Below, piece by piece: positions 63,440 to 64,000 of a stretch of 64,000 nt of DNA (positions are counted from its first letter, which is position 1; every line of letters starts with the position of its first letter). A model generated the notes under the pieces. That model saw nothing but the letters and a program-made list of their open reading frames with translations, was not told the DNA's origin and made no database searches. The position numbers were made by a program, and so were the translations under genes. Source of the stretch: Anopheles merus (taxonomy: Eukaryota; Arthropoda; Insecta; Diptera; Culicidae); contig NC_054082.1 of NCBI RefSeq assembly GCF_017562075.2, positions 43,299,797 to 43,363,796 of the forward strand. The letters run 5' to 3'.

Positions 63440-64000
63440 CACACGCTATACAGGAAAAGTCTGTCAAACGATTAATTAAAACCTAATAAAGTTTGTACCA
63501 AACGTGCTTGTTCCCGTACTTGTACTAATGATAATAATAATTATTATGAACACGGCTTCTGGTGAAAATTATCACTATCATCTATCTGGATGATTATTCT
63601 GAATAACTTTCTCGTTGGAGATCATTTGGAAACATAATATCCCACTCATTCTTTTTTGCAAACGTTGCTGTTTGCTATGTGAATTGCCAAGACACGGTCC
63701 ATGTAAAATTGCAACATTTCTACCCCATTTCCCCACAAAACGAAAACGCTCTAGCCAGTAACTTTTAATAACTTACTATGAGCGCTGCATCAGCATCTGC
63801 TTAGCTGATGATGGGACAAAAAAAAAGCCATAAAGTTGGCACAATCGTATCCTCCCATTCCTCCCAACTATCAACAGCTACAGCCATTTTGCGCCGTGTT
63901 CGTTGCGCGACCGATCTAAACCGCACAAAGGGATAGATCGGGGTCCAACTGTTGGTCACTCGTTCTTGCTTTGCGCTTCCTGCATGTTAAATGTAACGGC
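63440..64000. other. non-coding sequence
   Basis: AT-rich to about 63.7 kb, then GC-balanced to the window end. No gene or repeat is supported. Confidence 0.4.

Noticed and set aside
1..64000. CRISPR arrays, bacterial operons, known microRNAs, snRNA or rRNA genes
   Set aside because: Scanned by eye for regular spaced repeats and for common insect microRNA and snRNA sequences; none seen. The scan is not exhaustive.

Overview
The window looks like nuclear DNA of a small-genome insect, most probably a mosquito (Anopheles-like). The supporting features are two eukaryotic tRNA genes with internal A/B boxes, a secreted leucine-rich-repeat gene with a 70-base GT-AG intron, pol III-type SINEs ending in (GAA)n, short TIR transposons with TA or 8-bp target duplications, and many short microsatellites. 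The genus is an inference from general style; no single sequence proves it.

Coding content is very low. The one gene I can support well is on the minus strand at about 42.6-43.9 kb. It encodes a secreted LRR protein of about 425 residues, has a TATA-like box upstream and a poly(A) signal downstream, and appears to carry a one-base frameshift in a T run. Two small minus-strand reading frames (11.2-11.5 kb and 38.0-38.4 kb) have plausible codon use but no recognised family. Two identical tRNA-Pro(CGG) genes lie 14.3 kb apart in opposite orientations (1.5 kb plus, 15.9 kb minus). The rest is non-coding. GC-balanced blocks alternate with AT-rich blocks, as expected of intergenic or intronic DNA that may hold regulatory elements.

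Mobile elements explain much of the remaining structure. (a) A 1,002-bp non-autonomous hAT-like element at 6.26-7.26 kb has a perfect 8-bp target duplication and two large, mutually inverted arrays of a 26-bp GGAGCCGGCTCC-containing unit; a decayed relative lies at 36.3-36.7 kb. (b) A TA-flanked MITE family whose ends read GGGTAATTTGCCAATTG has copies at 9.46-10.16 kb and 45.84-46.57 kb; the second sits inside a further inverted repeat. (c) A CAGTGTTG-ended element is intact at 27.48-28.01 kb, and a second copy near 24.56-26.51 kb is broken up by a palindrome-bearing tandem array and a SINE fragment. (d) Four SINE copies (26.5, 44.5, 61.7 and 63.25 kb) fall into two classes that share a tRNA-like head and a common tail motif but differ in the middle.

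The most unusual unexplained local structure is a perfect 21-bp inverted repeat with a 10-base loop at 19,250-19,301, whose arms contain TAATTA. I found no CRISPR array, bacterial operon or clear multi-gene system. All comparisons were made by eye.
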